Shown: positions 24,775-37,622 of the stretch, piece after piece | How the letters are laid out: each line of letters opens with the position of its first letter | Position numbering within the stretch: the stretch's first letter is position 1 | DNA from: Cacajao melanocephalus | Taxonomy: Eukaryota > Chordata > Mammalia > Primates > Pitheciidae | Reading direction: 5' to 3' | Length of the DNA stretch: 64,000 nucleotides | Assembly: GCA_963573385.1 (NCBI GenBank) | Contig: CAUYLG010048108.1 | Location: 1-64,000 of the forward strand | The notes under the pieces: generated by a model | Seen by the model: only the letters and a program-made list of their open reading frames with translations | Told to the model about the DNA's origin: nothing | The model's database searches: none | Translations under genes and position numbers: made by a program

Positions 24775-25658
24775 AACTGATAAAAGAATTCAGCAAAGTT
24801 TCTGGATACAAAATTAATGAACACAAATCAGTAGTTCTACTATACACCAACAGTGACCAAGCTGAGAATCAAATTGATTTTGATGAGTGCACCAAAATCA
24901 ACCCTTTTACAATAGCTGCAAAAAAAATAAAATGAAATACTTAGGAATATACCTAACCAAGGAAGTGAAAGACCTCTACAAGGAAAACTACAAAACACTG
25001 CTGAAAGAAATCACAGATGACACAAACAAATGAAAACACATTCTACGCTCATGGATGGGTAGAATCAATATTGTGAAAATGACCATACGGCCACAAGCAA
25101 TCTACAAATTGTATGCAATCCCCATTGAAATACAACTATAATTCTTCATATAATCAGATAAAACAATTCTAAAATTCATATGAAATCAGAAAAGAGCCCG
25201 CATAGTCAAAGCAAGACTAAGCAGAAAGAACAAATCTGGAAACATTGCATTATCTGACTTCAAACTATATTATGAGGCCACAGTCAGCAAAACAGCATGG
25301 TACTGGTATAAAAATAGTCACATATCAGTGAAACAGAATAGAGAACCCAGAAATAAACCCAAATACTTACAGCCAATTGATCTTTGACAAAACAAACAAA
25401 AACATAAAGTGGGGAAAAGACACCCTTTTTGACAAATGGTGCTGTAAAAATTGGCTAGCCACATGTAGGAGAATAAAACTAGATCCTCATCTCTCACCTT
25501 ATACAAAAATCAACTCAAGATGGATTAAGGACTTAAATCTAAGACCTGAAACTATGAAAATTCTAGAAGATAACATTGGAAAAACCCTTCTAGACGTTGG
25601 CTTAGGCAAACATTTCATACCAAAAATCCAAAAGCAAATGCAATAAAAACAAGGATAA

Positions 25659-25835
25659 TCGATTTATTACCTCAGGTTGAGAAGGTCAAGGAACTGAGAG
25701 GTCATGATGTTGGATTGTTGTTCTTGTGGATATTGAAATGACCCAAGTGTTGGCAGGAATTAGAGTGGGGTAGAAGGTTAGAGACCAATAAACTTGTTTC
25801 TCTAAACATGAAAACAAAACAACAACAATAAAAAC
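25659..25835 (+). mobile_element. Small 5'-truncated retrocopy inserted in L1 ORF2
   Basis: About 177 bp that is not L1 interrupts ORF2. It has an AATAAA at 25787-25792 and, 18 bases later, an A-rich tail from 25811. It is flanked by 13-bp direct repeats 'aaaacaaggataa' at 25646-25658 and 25836-25848, and L1 sequence continues on both sides. This is the structure of an mRNA 3' end copied by L1 machinery. The source transcript is not recognised. Confidence 0.75.
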
Positions 25836-26485
25836 AAAACAAGGATAAATACCTTGGTCTTAATTAAACTAAAGAGATTTTGCACAGCAAAAGAACAGTA
25901 GGCAGGGTAAACAGACAATCCACAGAGTGGGAAAAAATCTCCACAATCTATACATCTGGTAAAGGACTAATATCCACATTCTATAATGAACTCAAACAAA
26001 TCAGCAAAACAAACAAACAATCCCATCAAAAAGTGGGCTAAGGACATGAATAGAAAATTCTCAAAAGAAGATATACAAATGGCCAACAAACATATGAAAA
26101 AAATGGTCAACATCACTAATGATCAGGGAAATGCAAATCAAAACCACAATGCAATACCACCTTACTCCTTCAAGAATGATCATAATAAAAAAATAGTAGA
26201 TGTTGGCATGTATAGGGCAAATAGGGAAAACTTCTACACTGCTGGTGGGAATGTAAACTAGTACAACCACTATGGAAAACAGCATGGAGACTCCTTAAAG
26301 AACTAAAAGTAGAACTACCACTTGATCCAGCAATCCCACTACTGGATATCTACTCATAGGAAAAGAAGTCATTATATGAAAAAGATACTTGCACATGCAT
26401 GTTTATAGCAGCAAAATTCACAATTGCAAAAACATGGAACCAATCCAAATGCCCAACAATCAATGAGTGGATGAAGAAACTGTGT

Positions 26486-26528
26486 TACTATATGTATATA
26501 TATATGTGTGTGTGTGTATATATATATA

Positions 26529-26574
<46 letters not shown>

Positions 26575-26598
26575 TATATATATATTTATATATGAAGA
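26486..26598 (+). repeat. (TA)n(TG)n(TA)n(CA)n microsatellite inside the L1
   Basis: Alternating TA, TG and CA blocks replace the short 'gtatatatacac' phrase of L1 ORF2. The TG block and the later CA block are mutually inverted. Confidence 0.95.
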
Positions 26599-27000
26599 CT
26601 ACTCAGCCATAAAAAGAAATGAATTAATGGCATTCACAGAGACTTGGATGAGACTGGAGATTATTACTCTAAATGAAGTAACTCAGGAATGGAAAACTAA
26701 ACACTGTATGTTCTTACTTATAAGTGGGAGCTAAGCTATGAGGATGCAAAGGCATAAGAATAACACAATGGACATTGGGGACTCATGGGGAAAGGGTGGG
26801 AGGAGGTGAGGGATAAAAGGCTACAAATAGGGTGCAGTGTATACTGCTTGGGTGATGGGTGCACCAAAATCTCACAAATCTCCATGCAAGAATTTATGTA
26901 ACCAAAAACCACTTGCTCCCCAATAACCTATGGAAATAAAAATACATATAAATAAATGCAGGCTTAATGAGATTAAAAAAAAAAGAATTTTCAGATGTAG

Positions 27001-27737
27001 CACCTTGTTATATAGGACAATGCCATTTCCATGGTCTTGTCCTCACAAAGAGATGACACATACTCATCTTAAGAGGAGAAAACTGACCATCTTAGACATT
27101 CTTTTTCAAATTTCCAACTTCATACTCACGACTATTTAACTTATTTAAACATAAAATGTTAACATGATTAAAAAGACTTAAATGGTTTTCTGAGTAGCTT
27201 TTACAATGTCTACCCCATGCCTGTAGGGGAACTACTTTGAAGCATACAGCATTTTTAGACCTTATTATTGCAAATACCTTTTCCTGGGGATTTCTATGAA
27301 CTAATGATTCTTTCTCAGTAGTACAAAGAAAAGAAACTACTGAGCTTTTGATTGGTACATCATTCTATTATTTAGTATTCAGAAAAATTTGTTTTTAGTT
27401 TTGCTTAAAATTAGGCAATTTCATTCTTTATAATTATGATCTTAAAGAAGAAAATAGCATCATTAGTCTTCTCATACCGAAGCAACTGAGGTTTATATAT
27501 TAACTAGCATCTGTTATTAAGTTAATAAGTAAGTTTTTCTCTTTCCAACTTTGTATTTAAAACCACTGACTGAAACGAACAGAAAACTGAAGAATAAAAA
27601 AGAAGAAAAAAACACTGATCAAATCTTCACTCAAAGAGAACACTTCCTTTCTTTATTACAGTAGAAGAGCTATATCCATTTTAATTATTGCTTTCCACAT
27701 CTCGGTTACAGTGTTTCAAGCTGCGTTCTTGTAAATT
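27001..27737. other. Unique intron sequence
   Basis: AT-rich; no recognised element between the L1 target duplication and the Alu. Confidence 0.5.
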
Positions 27738-28038
27738 ATTTTTTTTTTTTTTTTTTTTTTTTTGAGATGAAGTCTCACTCTGTCTCCAGGCTGGAGTACA
27801 CCACCACAAACTTGGCTCACTGCAACCACTACCTCCCAAGCGATTCTCCTGCCTCAGCCTGCCAAGTAGCTCAGATAACAGGCAAGTGCCACCACACCGG
27901 GCTAATTTTTGTATTTTTAGTCGAAACAGGGTTTTGCCATGTTAGACATGCTAGTCTCGAACCCTTGACCTCAGGTAATCCACCCGCCTCAGCCTCCCAA
28001 GTTGCTGGGATTGCAGGCATGAGCCACCGCGCCCAGCC
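27738..28038 (-). repeat. Alu (S-type) SINE, reversed, with target-site duplication
   Basis: Poly-T head, 'gagatgaagtctcactctgt', ending 'gagccaccgcgcccagcc'. It is flanked by 'ttcttgtaaatt' (27726-27737) and 'ttcctgtaaatt' (28039-28050). Confidence 0.95.
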
Positions 28039-28239
28039 TTCCTGTAAATTCTTAAGTATTATCTTTATTTTTAAAATTTTTGCAAGTTATGCATGTGATC
28101 ACCATAGCTCTAGATCTCCAATCATCTTTCTAACTCTTCCTTTCTTCAATTACATATTAAACAAAAGGCACTCACTGTAACAGAACTTTCACAGGATAAA
28201 GAGATGTTCAGATACACTGTCTAAAATAAAGAATCTTAC

Positions 28240-28430
28240 AAATAATAACTACTGATGGCCTTTTGTACAGAAGGCACTCTGTTCGTCACAGGTATTTTTT
28301 TTAATCATTATAAGTATTCTATAAAATTGACATGAGTTCCATTTTATAGTTGCAGAAGCTATTGGGTAGAAGGTTTTATAACTTGCTAAGTCTATTCGGT
28401 AATTGAGAGGTAAAGATGAACTTTGGACTC
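28240..28430 (-). repeat. MIR SINE
   Basis: 'aataataactactgatggcc', 'cagaaggcactctgttcgtc', 'ccattttatagttgcagaag' and 'tataacttgctaagtc' follow reversed MIR. Confidence 0.6.
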
Positions 28431-29134
28431 ATTTTAGAATTGATCACAAACTCAAGTGCCCTTTTTAATGCTAAAACATAGAATTCTATCAGTACAATAA
28501 GTCCAGGAAAACAACAACAACCAAGCACAGCTACAAACAACAGCAACAACAAAAGCAACATCATATGATAAATATACGCAGAATGCTCCAAGGGCACAAA
28601 GAAAAAGGAATCTGATTCCAATCGGAGGCATAAAGAAAGGTGTCTTGAAAATATACTTTTTAGGAAGTTCCTCGGAAAACACACTGGTAGTGACTAGAGG
28701 AGGATTGGAGAGTTCAAGGGTAGAGTGAATTATGATCTGAAATAAAAGGGAAGAAAATGTTGGTGAAGAGAGCACAATCTTGTTTTTAAAGCATGATAGC
28801 AGTAATCTTATTCTCAGTTTACCTTTAATAAATTGTTTAAGCAAAAAATCATGACTTTATTCACTGGTATAAATATATTGTAGCATACATTAAACATAAA
28901 ATATTTATTTTAGGTCCACAATATTTTCCCTTTGAAAATGTAACTCCCTTTGAAAACCATCACTTTCTGCTAGTTTCTTTCTCAGAACTCACACATTTAT
29001 ATGCCTTATCTGCTGTTTTTCTAAGTCAGTATCACACAGGCACATGATATTTCAAAAGAAAGAATGCAGAAAAGGAACTAAAAATTATTAATAATCTAAT
29101 GCGTGTAGAAAGACCTGCACATTTCCTCCTGCTC
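28431..29134. other. Unique intron sequence
   Basis: Contains a CAA-rich stretch near 28510-28560. Minus-strand frames of 102-130 codons (28376-28844) are low-complexity and Leu/Val-rich, with no domain recognised. Confidence 0.5.
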
Positions 29135-29195
29135 TGGCCATGTAAGACGTAGCTGCTTCCCTTCGCCTTCTGCCGTGATTAAACCTCTGTACAGG
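29135..29195 (+). repeat. Possible MaLR (MST/THE1-like) LTR scrap
   Basis: 'ccatgtaagacgtagctg' and 'ccttctgccgtgatt' resemble the U3-R part of THE1/MST LTRs. It is short and gapped. Confidence 0.35.
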
Positions 29196-30234
29196 AGCAG
29201 GACGTTGAAGACAGGCTGTGGCCCAGAGAGCAGCTGATGAGCAGATGGATGGAGCCTGCACCCACCCAGTTTGGCCAAAGAAGCCCCCATACTCTCCATG
29301 AAAAAGATTGCCAGAAGCTATTGTGTCAATTAAAAAAAAGAAACCAACCATAAAACCACTGACACTAAGGATCATTTTTGAGTCTGATTGGAAATCTAGG
29401 ATCCAATTCTGCAGAGGCATTGAAGTGGCCAGACTAAGAGCTAGATCTGCAGGTCCCTTCATCATGCCCAGGAAAATGCTCCATTCACCATTCCTCAGCT
29501 TCTGCTTCTGGTTTCAGAGATCTCTCTCTATCAGAGGGGTTTTAGAGCTAGAAGGGCCTTTACCCACTTCCTCTTATGCACTGATCTGAATATGGAGGTC
29601 AGAAGGGAAAGTGACATGTTCTATGTCAAAGTAGAGTCAACAAAGAAAGATAAACAATGACCGAGTCCTTGGTGCATAGTGAGTGTTAGCTAGCTACATG
29701 GGATATGGAGATGAAGAAAACAAAGTCCCTTCTTCAGGAAGCTCAACCTAGCAAGGTAGACAGATCCTTGGCAGGCAGGACCAGGCTTCCCTGAAGCAGA
29801 TGGAAACATGAAATCAGGGTAATGGGCCTCAACAGGGACAGGCCACCATGCTTGCCTGAGAGAATCATGGATAGATTCAGGACCATGGCATGGCCTTGCT
29901 TTGACTCTCTAAACTATGCTGTAGGGCCAGGTAGGGTCTGGAGTGGCCTGAGCTAGGGGCTGCCATGAGCTATTTCCACTCCCCCAAGGCATTGCGTAAG
30001 TAAAGTCACTTTCTATTTGCTCAGCAAAATCAGGGTCAGCTTTGTAGAACACAAGATACCTTCCCTATCCCCAACAGATGGTCTACCTTGTTGGTGAGCC
30101 GTTGCTTGTGTTGCAGACAGAAACACTCCACACAGTTCACAGTGGTCAGTTTTGGCCCATAGGCCACTGTCACGCAGAGGCAGAGTTGCAGAGCCCTTGT
30201 GAACCACAGAGGGCCTGCTGCACACCATGAAATG
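29196..30234. other. Mostly unique intron sequence
   Basis: 'gttttagagctagaagggcc' (29539) recalls an L3/CR1 or MIR-type relic. 29670-29780 recalls reversed L2. Neither is secure. Confidence 0.35.
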
Positions 30235-31905
30235 TCTTTTGAGCTGCTGCTGGCCCACATGTGGGTGGCAATGCTAGTGATATACAGCATCCTGGGACTA
30301 ATGCCTGCAAACTATGGATATCCTGGGTGATCTAGGTGTGCACTGCTGTGATGGCCTTTATGGTCAGGAGAGGACACAGGGTGAGAAGAAGGGAAGAGCC
30401 AGCCCAAAGGGCATCGGCCAAGAGTAAGATCATCAAGGCCAGAGCCAAGATGAGACCAGCACCCCAGGCTGGTGGTGGCCTCATGCTGCCCACCCCACAG
30501 GCCAGTCCTCGATCGCTTCAAGCCCTCTACTGAGGGTTCTCAAGGAAATGAGTAGGTCTTCCCATCAGGATCTAGGTGTGCTTCTGAATAAAGCACGAAA
30601 ACACAAGTCTCCTGAACTTCCCCGAGTAACTGAACAAAGCACGTCCCGCATGTTTCACAGCACGCGGGAGAAGATCTTCAGGGGCAAGCTGTGGAGGATC
30701 TGAATGATAACACGGGCTGTCTGCACCTGCAGAGCTCTCCCACCAAGAACTGGTGAGATAGAAGCAACGCTTGCAGGAAAAAAGGAGAAGAAGGAAAGGC
30801 AGGAGCAGGCCAAGACAGGAATTGAACAGACCACGAATGTTGAAGTGAGGTGACTGACTTCTCTGGCCCACACCCCGCTGAGCATCCTGCATTGGCTCGA
30901 GGATGATAGAGATTACAAGGAGGATGGTAACTTGGTGGTGGAGGGGAACAGGGAAGCAGGACAGGGTGGCTCCCCAATGTCCTGGCCCCAAGTCCCTCCA
31001 AAGAGTGTGGATGACAAAGGTGACTTACATGTGTCCTTCCAATGTCCTGAGTGGGAGATTGAAAAAGCCGACATGCAGTTGTGGGAAGAAATCTAAAGGA
31101 GTAAAGAACTCACAGCACAAGTCCAAAGTCTGACCAGACCAGCAGGGCTCTCTTCAGGGTGCAATGACACAGCTAGAGAGGGAGCTCCTGAAGGTGTAGC
31201 TGAGGCTTCCCACTCTGCCTGCACTGCACCAAAAACCCACAGTGGGGCCTTAGCAGGAGTCCAAGGAGGAGGATGCCCACTACCTGCACCTCAACCAGAG
31301 ACTTTGCAAGGTGCACAAAAACTTGAAATGTGTATGTTAGACCCACAACCATTACAAGAAGATGGCTGAAGACAGGGATCAGGAATTGAAGAAAGACACT
31401 TCCAACTCTCATAGGGAGATCTTCTTCCATGAGAAAATGGCCCAGGAAGGCTGAATGACCACAACGTCCACCAAGAGAGTGTTCCAGGCATTCCAGAATG
31501 AAAATTACCACAACAGGCAGAAGCCAGATGACTGACTTCTGTCTTTCCCGAGTGGCCCTTTGGATTCTGGGGCTCAACCTACAGCCCATAGGGGTCCCTG
31601 AAGTGCCAGGGGGTCCATAGGCCACTAGGGCCCCCAGGGGGAAGGCAGGTCACAATGTGGGTGTGAGGGCTTGGGTCCAGAGCACCTGCCGGTTTGACTT
31701 TGTTTTCCTTGTAGTCAGGTCCTCAATGCCCAAAGATTCTACAGAACTTCAGTTGATACTGCTGCCTTTAAAAGACTTTTGATTGATCCATTGTTAGTTT
31801 AGCTACTGTTCATTAGTTGATGCTGAAATTACTCTTACTGAAGTTTGATTGATAGCACTAGGATTGTAAGGTATTATTTTTCAAATAAATATTTTTAATG
31901 TAAAA
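30235..31905 (+). pseudogene. Decayed processed pseudogene of the MIA2/CTAGE (TANGO1-like) family
   Basis: A 1.7-kb stretch richer in G+C than its flanks, ending in a 3' UTR-like AT-rich tail with AATAAA-type signals near 31885 and 31915. No intron is evident. Read on + in shifting frames, it recalls the membrane-proximal start of the family near 30270 (GLMPANYGYPG). It then shows an acidic segment around 30895-30950 (LEDDRDYKEDGNLVVEGN). It ends with the coiled-coil near 31360-31540: YKKMAEDRDQELKKD, then EIFFHEKMAQEG, a stop, and ENYHNRQK. These correspond in order to MIA2/cTAGE5, whose normal job is collagen and large-cargo export at ER exit sites. Stops and frameshifts are frequent, so no protein is made. 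Divergence suggests it is older than the recent primate CTAGE retrocopies. The 5' limit is uncertain. Confidence 0.55.
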
Positions 31906-31974
31906 AATTTTTTTAAATAAACTGAAAAGGGCAAAAAAAGAGAGAAAGATTTCCACAATTGACTTTTCTTTTAA

Positions 31975-32100
31975 TTTTGTAAATTATTCCAAGAAGTAAG
32001 CATTATTAACCCTATGTTATGGTCTGCCACTGATACAAAGGACCCTCAGGAAGTAGCAAAGCTAGAATGTGAACCCATATCTGACTTTTTCTTCTGCCCC
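31975..32100 (-). repeat. MIR SINE fragment
   Basis: 'aagcattattaaccctatgt' then 'aaagctagaatgtgaaccca' follow reversed MIR. Confidence 0.5.
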
Positions 32101-33836
32101 TCCACCCCCAGCCCCAAGGATGAATGTAAAAGTAGGTTTTAAGAAGGAGCTGGATATTAGTGGAAGCCTACTAGAATATTAAGAAGTACAGGGAAGGAGG
32201 AAAGGTAAGTATTTGAAGTGAAGTTTCAAGACGTAAGGTGTTAAGTGTTAGGAAGTAGAGATAATGAGTTTAATCTTAGAAGCTAGCCTTTTAAGACAGG
32301 GATATCCATGTGGGAACAAGAGAATTTATTTTTAAAAATTTTGATTTTGTGTTCCTTTAGTGTTGAGAAATACTTGATATTTTTGTAAGCAGAGGCAAAG
32401 AAGCTGGTGATGACAGACTGCATATGTGAACAAATGGGGTAATAACTGATGCATTTCTGCGCCTTTTATTATTAGTTGGTATTGTTCTAAGAAAATGCTT
32501 TAGGGAGTGACAACAATATTTACCTGTTGTCTACTGTGAGAACTATACTGAGAGGGGCTGTCTGTGTGATACATCAAGGCTGCATTTCTAAAATCATCAA
32601 CAGAGAGATGAATACAACTTAAGCACATAGTGTGATGAATGTGGCAATACTTCTTAAAACCCAGAAGAGATACTGGAAATACAATGTTACGTAAGAAATA
32701 CCATCAACTACAAAACTACAGAATAAAGGAATGTTAATACATTTGAAGATATCAGGTAAAATAGTTACAGTATGAAAAAGCTATTTACTCTCATTAAAAC
32801 TAAATAGTTCATAGATGTGAAGATGGATCTGAGTCTTGGGACCGAGAGGAGGTGAGAAGGTTTTGTTTGAAGTAAGCTTCAAGAGTTGGAAAAGGGGAGG
32901 GTAGATCTAATGTGCTGGGCTAGTCAATGGAGGTAAGTCAGAAAAAAAAAACTTGATTTCAGGGTTTCCATTGCATCCTTGTTTCTCTTTCTTATAGCAT
33001 TTATGTCATCACACTTTAGTTTTTAATTTACTTCTATGTTCCCACTTAAGGCTATAAATAATCTCCAAGTAGATATAATGGCATATATGTCTTTTATATT
33101 TTTGTGCTCCTTAAAGACCCGAAATATAATTAGCAATAACTGTTTGCTCTATTATGTGAAGGGTCCTGCAGATAACTAGATCTAATAAGACAGAACAAGT
33201 AAAGTAAAAGAGCTTGAAAGAAAATGGCAGGGGAACACTGGTTCTTTTTCTCTAAACAACGACCTTGTTTTTTATTGAACTAATAAATAGCCTCGACCAG
33301 TTGGAAGTGGATCTTTGCTGCAGTTATGACATTGAAGGATAGGATAGTGAGTAGATTGGGGGGCATATTATGGGGGAACCCTTTAGAACATAGCAGGATA
33401 TAGAGAGCCCTTGACCTCTCTTTGGGTTTTCCAATCAAATATATGGATATTTGTGAATATATACCCCCACACAGGTACACATACACCCATAGAGTAGCTG
33501 ACCCCAATTTCTTTTAATAAGTAAAAATATTAATTAATCAGTTTACAATCTGAGATGAGACAGGACTGTGCAGCTGCCATATTCGATCCACATCACACAG
33601 CCTATGCATGAAGACCTGCCTTCCTTGCCTATCTTGACAAAGATACCTTAAACAAAGACAGGTCATTGACTAATTAGCTATCCAGTAACACACTGTTCAT
33701 GCTCCATAAGAGAGAAAGTTTGTTAACTACTCCATGGTATGCAAAAGACCTTCAAGGGCTCTGATTTAAGACTGACCAAGCAGCAGCAGCAGCAGCAGAA
33801 AAGAGGCGACAAAGAGACTCAAAGAATCTGGAAACT
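32101..33836. other. Unique intron sequence
   Basis: No gene or transposon recognised. A (CAG)6 run lies at 33781-33798. Confidence 0.5.
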
Positions 33837-34128
33837 GGCTGGGCACTGTAGCTCATGCCTATAATCCCAGCACTTTGGGAGGCCGAGGTGGGTGGATCAC
33901 CTGAGGTCAGGAGTTTGAGACCAGCCTGATCAATATGGTGAAACCCCGTCTCTACTAAAAATACAAAAATTAGCCTGGCATGGTAGTGGGCCTAATCCCA
34001 GCTACTCAGGAGGCTGAGACAGGAGAATCACTTGTACCCAGGAGGTTGCAGTGAGCTGAGTTCCCACCACTTCACTCTAGCCTGGGCAATGGCATAAGAC
34101 TCTGTCAAAAAAACAAAACAAAACAAAA
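33837..34128 (+). repeat. Alu (S-type) SINE with target-site duplication
   Basis: 'ggctgggcactgtagctcat' to an A-rich tail. The flanks share 'ctggaaac' at 33828-33835 and 34129-34136. Confidence 0.93.
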
Positions 34129-35316
<1,188 letters not shown>

Positions 35317-35719
35317 CTAAGGATATTTGTTGTAAGGCACAGGGTGATTGTTGAGGCAGTAACAGCAATGACGGATATTTCAGTTTTTAGAAAGTGTTAT
35401 ATGCCCAGGCACCTGGGTTCTGTCCTTGCATTCTACCATTCCTAAATTTGTTCATAAGCCCACCAATACCCTTTCATTCAATTATAGTTTTTTTCTTAGG
35501 TAGGTCCAACTTTACTTCCTTTTGCTACCACGCACATACAAGAGTATCTATAATTTTACTGGATTCTTTGAACGTTTGCACTCTATGTTTTTCTAACAAG
35601 AATTTTTGGAGAGAGGTGTCATATAAGTTTTAGAAATGGACTTACTAATTTAAAAGACATTGTCATCTAAATTGCATGGTGCAATATCCTACAAGGTATG
35701 AGTATGACCTAGTCATAGT

Positions 35720-36050
35720 TTTCTTCCCTTTTTAATGGGTGTACTTGGGTTTGTTGCTATTGAATTGTTTGAGTTCCTTGTGTATTCTAGATATCTGTCC
35801 ATTTTCAGATGAATAGTTTCAAATATTTTCTCTCATTCTGTAGGTTTTCTCTTCACTCAGTTGATTGCTTCCTTTGATGTGCAGAAGCTTTTTAATTGAA
35901 TACAGTCCCATTTGTCTATTTTTGTCTTTGTCGGCTTGTGCTTTTGAAATCTTAACCATAAAATCTTTGCCATAACCAATGTCCTGAAACATTTCCCCTA
36001 CGTTTTCTTCTAGTAGTTTCATAGAAAATCTTTTATGTTTTAACTCTACT
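35720..36050 (-). repeat. L1 ORF2 C-terminal fragment, reversed
   Basis: Plus-strand phrases 'gagttccttgtgtattctag' and 'tgatgtgcagaagcttttta' are the antisense of L1 ORF2. A minus-strand open stretch of 85 codons (35819-36076) survives. Confidence 0.85.
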
Positions 36051-36060
36051 TTCAAAGAAT

Positions 36061-36190
36061 AATCTTTTGGAAACAAGTTGCTTAAGAGTTTTATTTTATA
36101 CTACAAAATTAATAATAATTTATTTTATACTGCAAAATAAGTAATCTTTTGGAAACAAGTTGCTTAAGAGTTTTATTTTATACTACAAAA
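36061..36190 (+). repeat. Local direct duplication of a 48-bp unit
   Basis: The unit starting 'aatcttttggaaacaagttg' and ending in 'actacaaaa' occurs at 36061-36108 and again at 36143-36190, separated by AT-rich sequence that partly repeats its end. Confidence 0.9.
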
Positions 36191-36199
36191 AAAAAAGAC

Positions 36200-36505
36200 A
36201 GATGCTTTTAGGACATTTATGGATACCATATAGGAATGCAGAGGAAGCCCATGTGACCTCAGAGGCAGAGACTGGAGCCCCACAGCTGCAAACCCAGAGC
36301 AAGAAGAATTGCTGGCCGCCATCAGAGTTAGGAAGAGACAAAGAACAATTCTCCCTTAGAATTTCAGAGAGAGCATGGTCCTGCCAACACCTGGATTTTG
36401 AACTTCTAGGCTCAAGAACCATGAGACAAATTTCTTTTTTTTAAGCCACCAGTTTAGGGTGCTTTGTCATGGCAAATCTAGGAAACTAATTCATAACACA
36501 TCTCC
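36200..36505 (+). mobile_element. MLT1-like (MaLR) LTR, 3' portion
   Basis: 'gacctcagaggcagagactg', 'agagagcatggtcctgccaa', 'ttttttaagccaccagttta' and 'ctaggaaactaattcata' follow the end of an MLT1A/C LTR. The usual AATAAA is altered. Confidence 0.65.
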
Positions 36506-37469
36506 AAACTGAAATATTTTCTACATTCATTATGCTATTTCTTGTAAAGTTTGTTCCCATCCACCCATCACTAGCAAAACATTAGTCAGAAATTAGCCTC
36601 ACTCTATCCCTTTGGAATAGCCTTTTCAACAATCTAATTCACCATTCAAATAATCTTCTTATTTTTAAGTCTTTAGGGTAAGAAAAATAATGATTTGATA
36701 CTTTTGTATTGTTAGCTAACTATTGTATAGATTTCATTCTATCTCCATGAGCATATTGGTTTCTCACTAATAGCATAATCCTTTTAGATTACTTAATAAA
36801 GTCATCAGGCATTCTTACAAAGAGACTGTTAGCCCTATTAGACCAACATTCCCAGAGAAAAAGTACTAGCTATGTACCTCAACTAAAATTTTAAGTCTCT
36901 TACCTCTGATATAAGATCCTAATCATTTTTTTAAATTCTGAACTTTTCACTGCTTAACCATCTAGATACAAAGCATATGCTATAAACACCAGACTCTATT
37001 TCCTGAGATGTTTGCAGATATATTAGTCTACCAACTCAGCCTACAAAAGGCTTATTCAAATATTAATTTCGGTAAATGACAGCCAAGTGTAAGAAAACAA
37101 ATTGGCGTGATATAGATGAGTTAATTCCTAACTTAATATAAGTTGGGTGTGTTGAAACTGAGTCCAACTTCCTATAAAACAACACAGTAATCTTCCACTA
37201 AATACTTAAGAATCAAAGTAGTCAATTTAGTTCAACTTTTATCAAGCACCTCCCAAGAAGTACAAACCACTATTATAGACAGTAACATCATCACGCTGAA
37301 TAGTATCCCTGCCCTTGAGAAGTTCACAGCCGCAAAGTGAAGCCTGAGAATATGAGTTCAGAACTGAACTGCAGTCTATACTCCAGGGTTTTATAAGCCT
37401 GGACTGCAGCGTAAATAGTGCTGCTGAAAAGCATATCTCTGTGGCTGGCAAAACAGGATCCGGTTCATG
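36506..37469. other. Mostly unique intron sequence
   Basis: 37225-37340 ('atcaagcacctcccaag', 'tatccctgcccttgagaagt') weakly resembles reversed L2. Nothing else is recognised. Confidence 0.4.
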
Positions 37470-37622
37470 CAAGTCTGCCTCTCTCAATGATCATGGGCAA
37501 TTAAGTTATTTTAAGGTAGCTTTCCTATTTTTGCAAACTAAAATAATACCCTGCCTTGCAGGGTCTCTGTGAACACTGGTAGGGAAAACTTTGCAATATA
37601 AGCACATAGTAGCTATGCAAGA
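37470..37622 (+). repeat. MIR SINE
   Basis: 'tcatgggcaattaagttatt', 'cttgcagggtctctgtgaac' and 'ataagcacatagtagctatg' follow MIR order. Confidence 0.6.

Larger units (their letters stand above)
22378..26983 (+). mobile_element. L1 insertion (L1PB/L1MA-like), internally deleted, with target-site duplications
   Basis: One 4.6-kb insertion. It has a long 5' UTR (to about 23870), then the start of the ORF1 region ('cctgaaaaagaattcaggaa' near 23900). A jump near 23975 leads into the reverse-transcriptase half of ORF2, followed by the ORF2 C-terminal region, a 3' UTR and an A-run at 26974-26983. The FADD catalytic motif of the reverse transcriptase is at 24715-24726. Most of ORF1 and the ORF2 endonuclease are absent. 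Many stops and frameshifts make it inactive. It is flanked by identical 17-bp copies of 'agaattttcagatgtag' at 22361-22377 and 26984-27000, proving a single retrotransposition event. A small retrocopy and a microsatellite lie inside. It is sense to + and antisense to ADAMTS16. Confidence 0.93.

Noticed and set aside
27767..28180. 137-codon open frame
   Set aside because: It is reversed Alu sequence read through into its flank.
28376..28844. Two overlapping hydrophobic minus-strand frames (102 and 130 codons), possible membrane protein
   Set aside because: The Leu/Val runs come from a CAA-repeat and AT-rich DNA; there is no family resemblance.
29990..30290. Minus-strand zinc-finger-like frame (CELC...H) near 30013-30258
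   Set aside because: Cys/His spacing does not fit a zinc-finger consensus and there is no repeat of the motif.
30572..31625. Long minus-strand frames (107-150 codons) as an antisense gene
   Set aside because: They lie opposite the MIA2/CTAGE-like relic, which is the better explanation; purine-rich coiled-coil coding DNA often gives open antisense frames.
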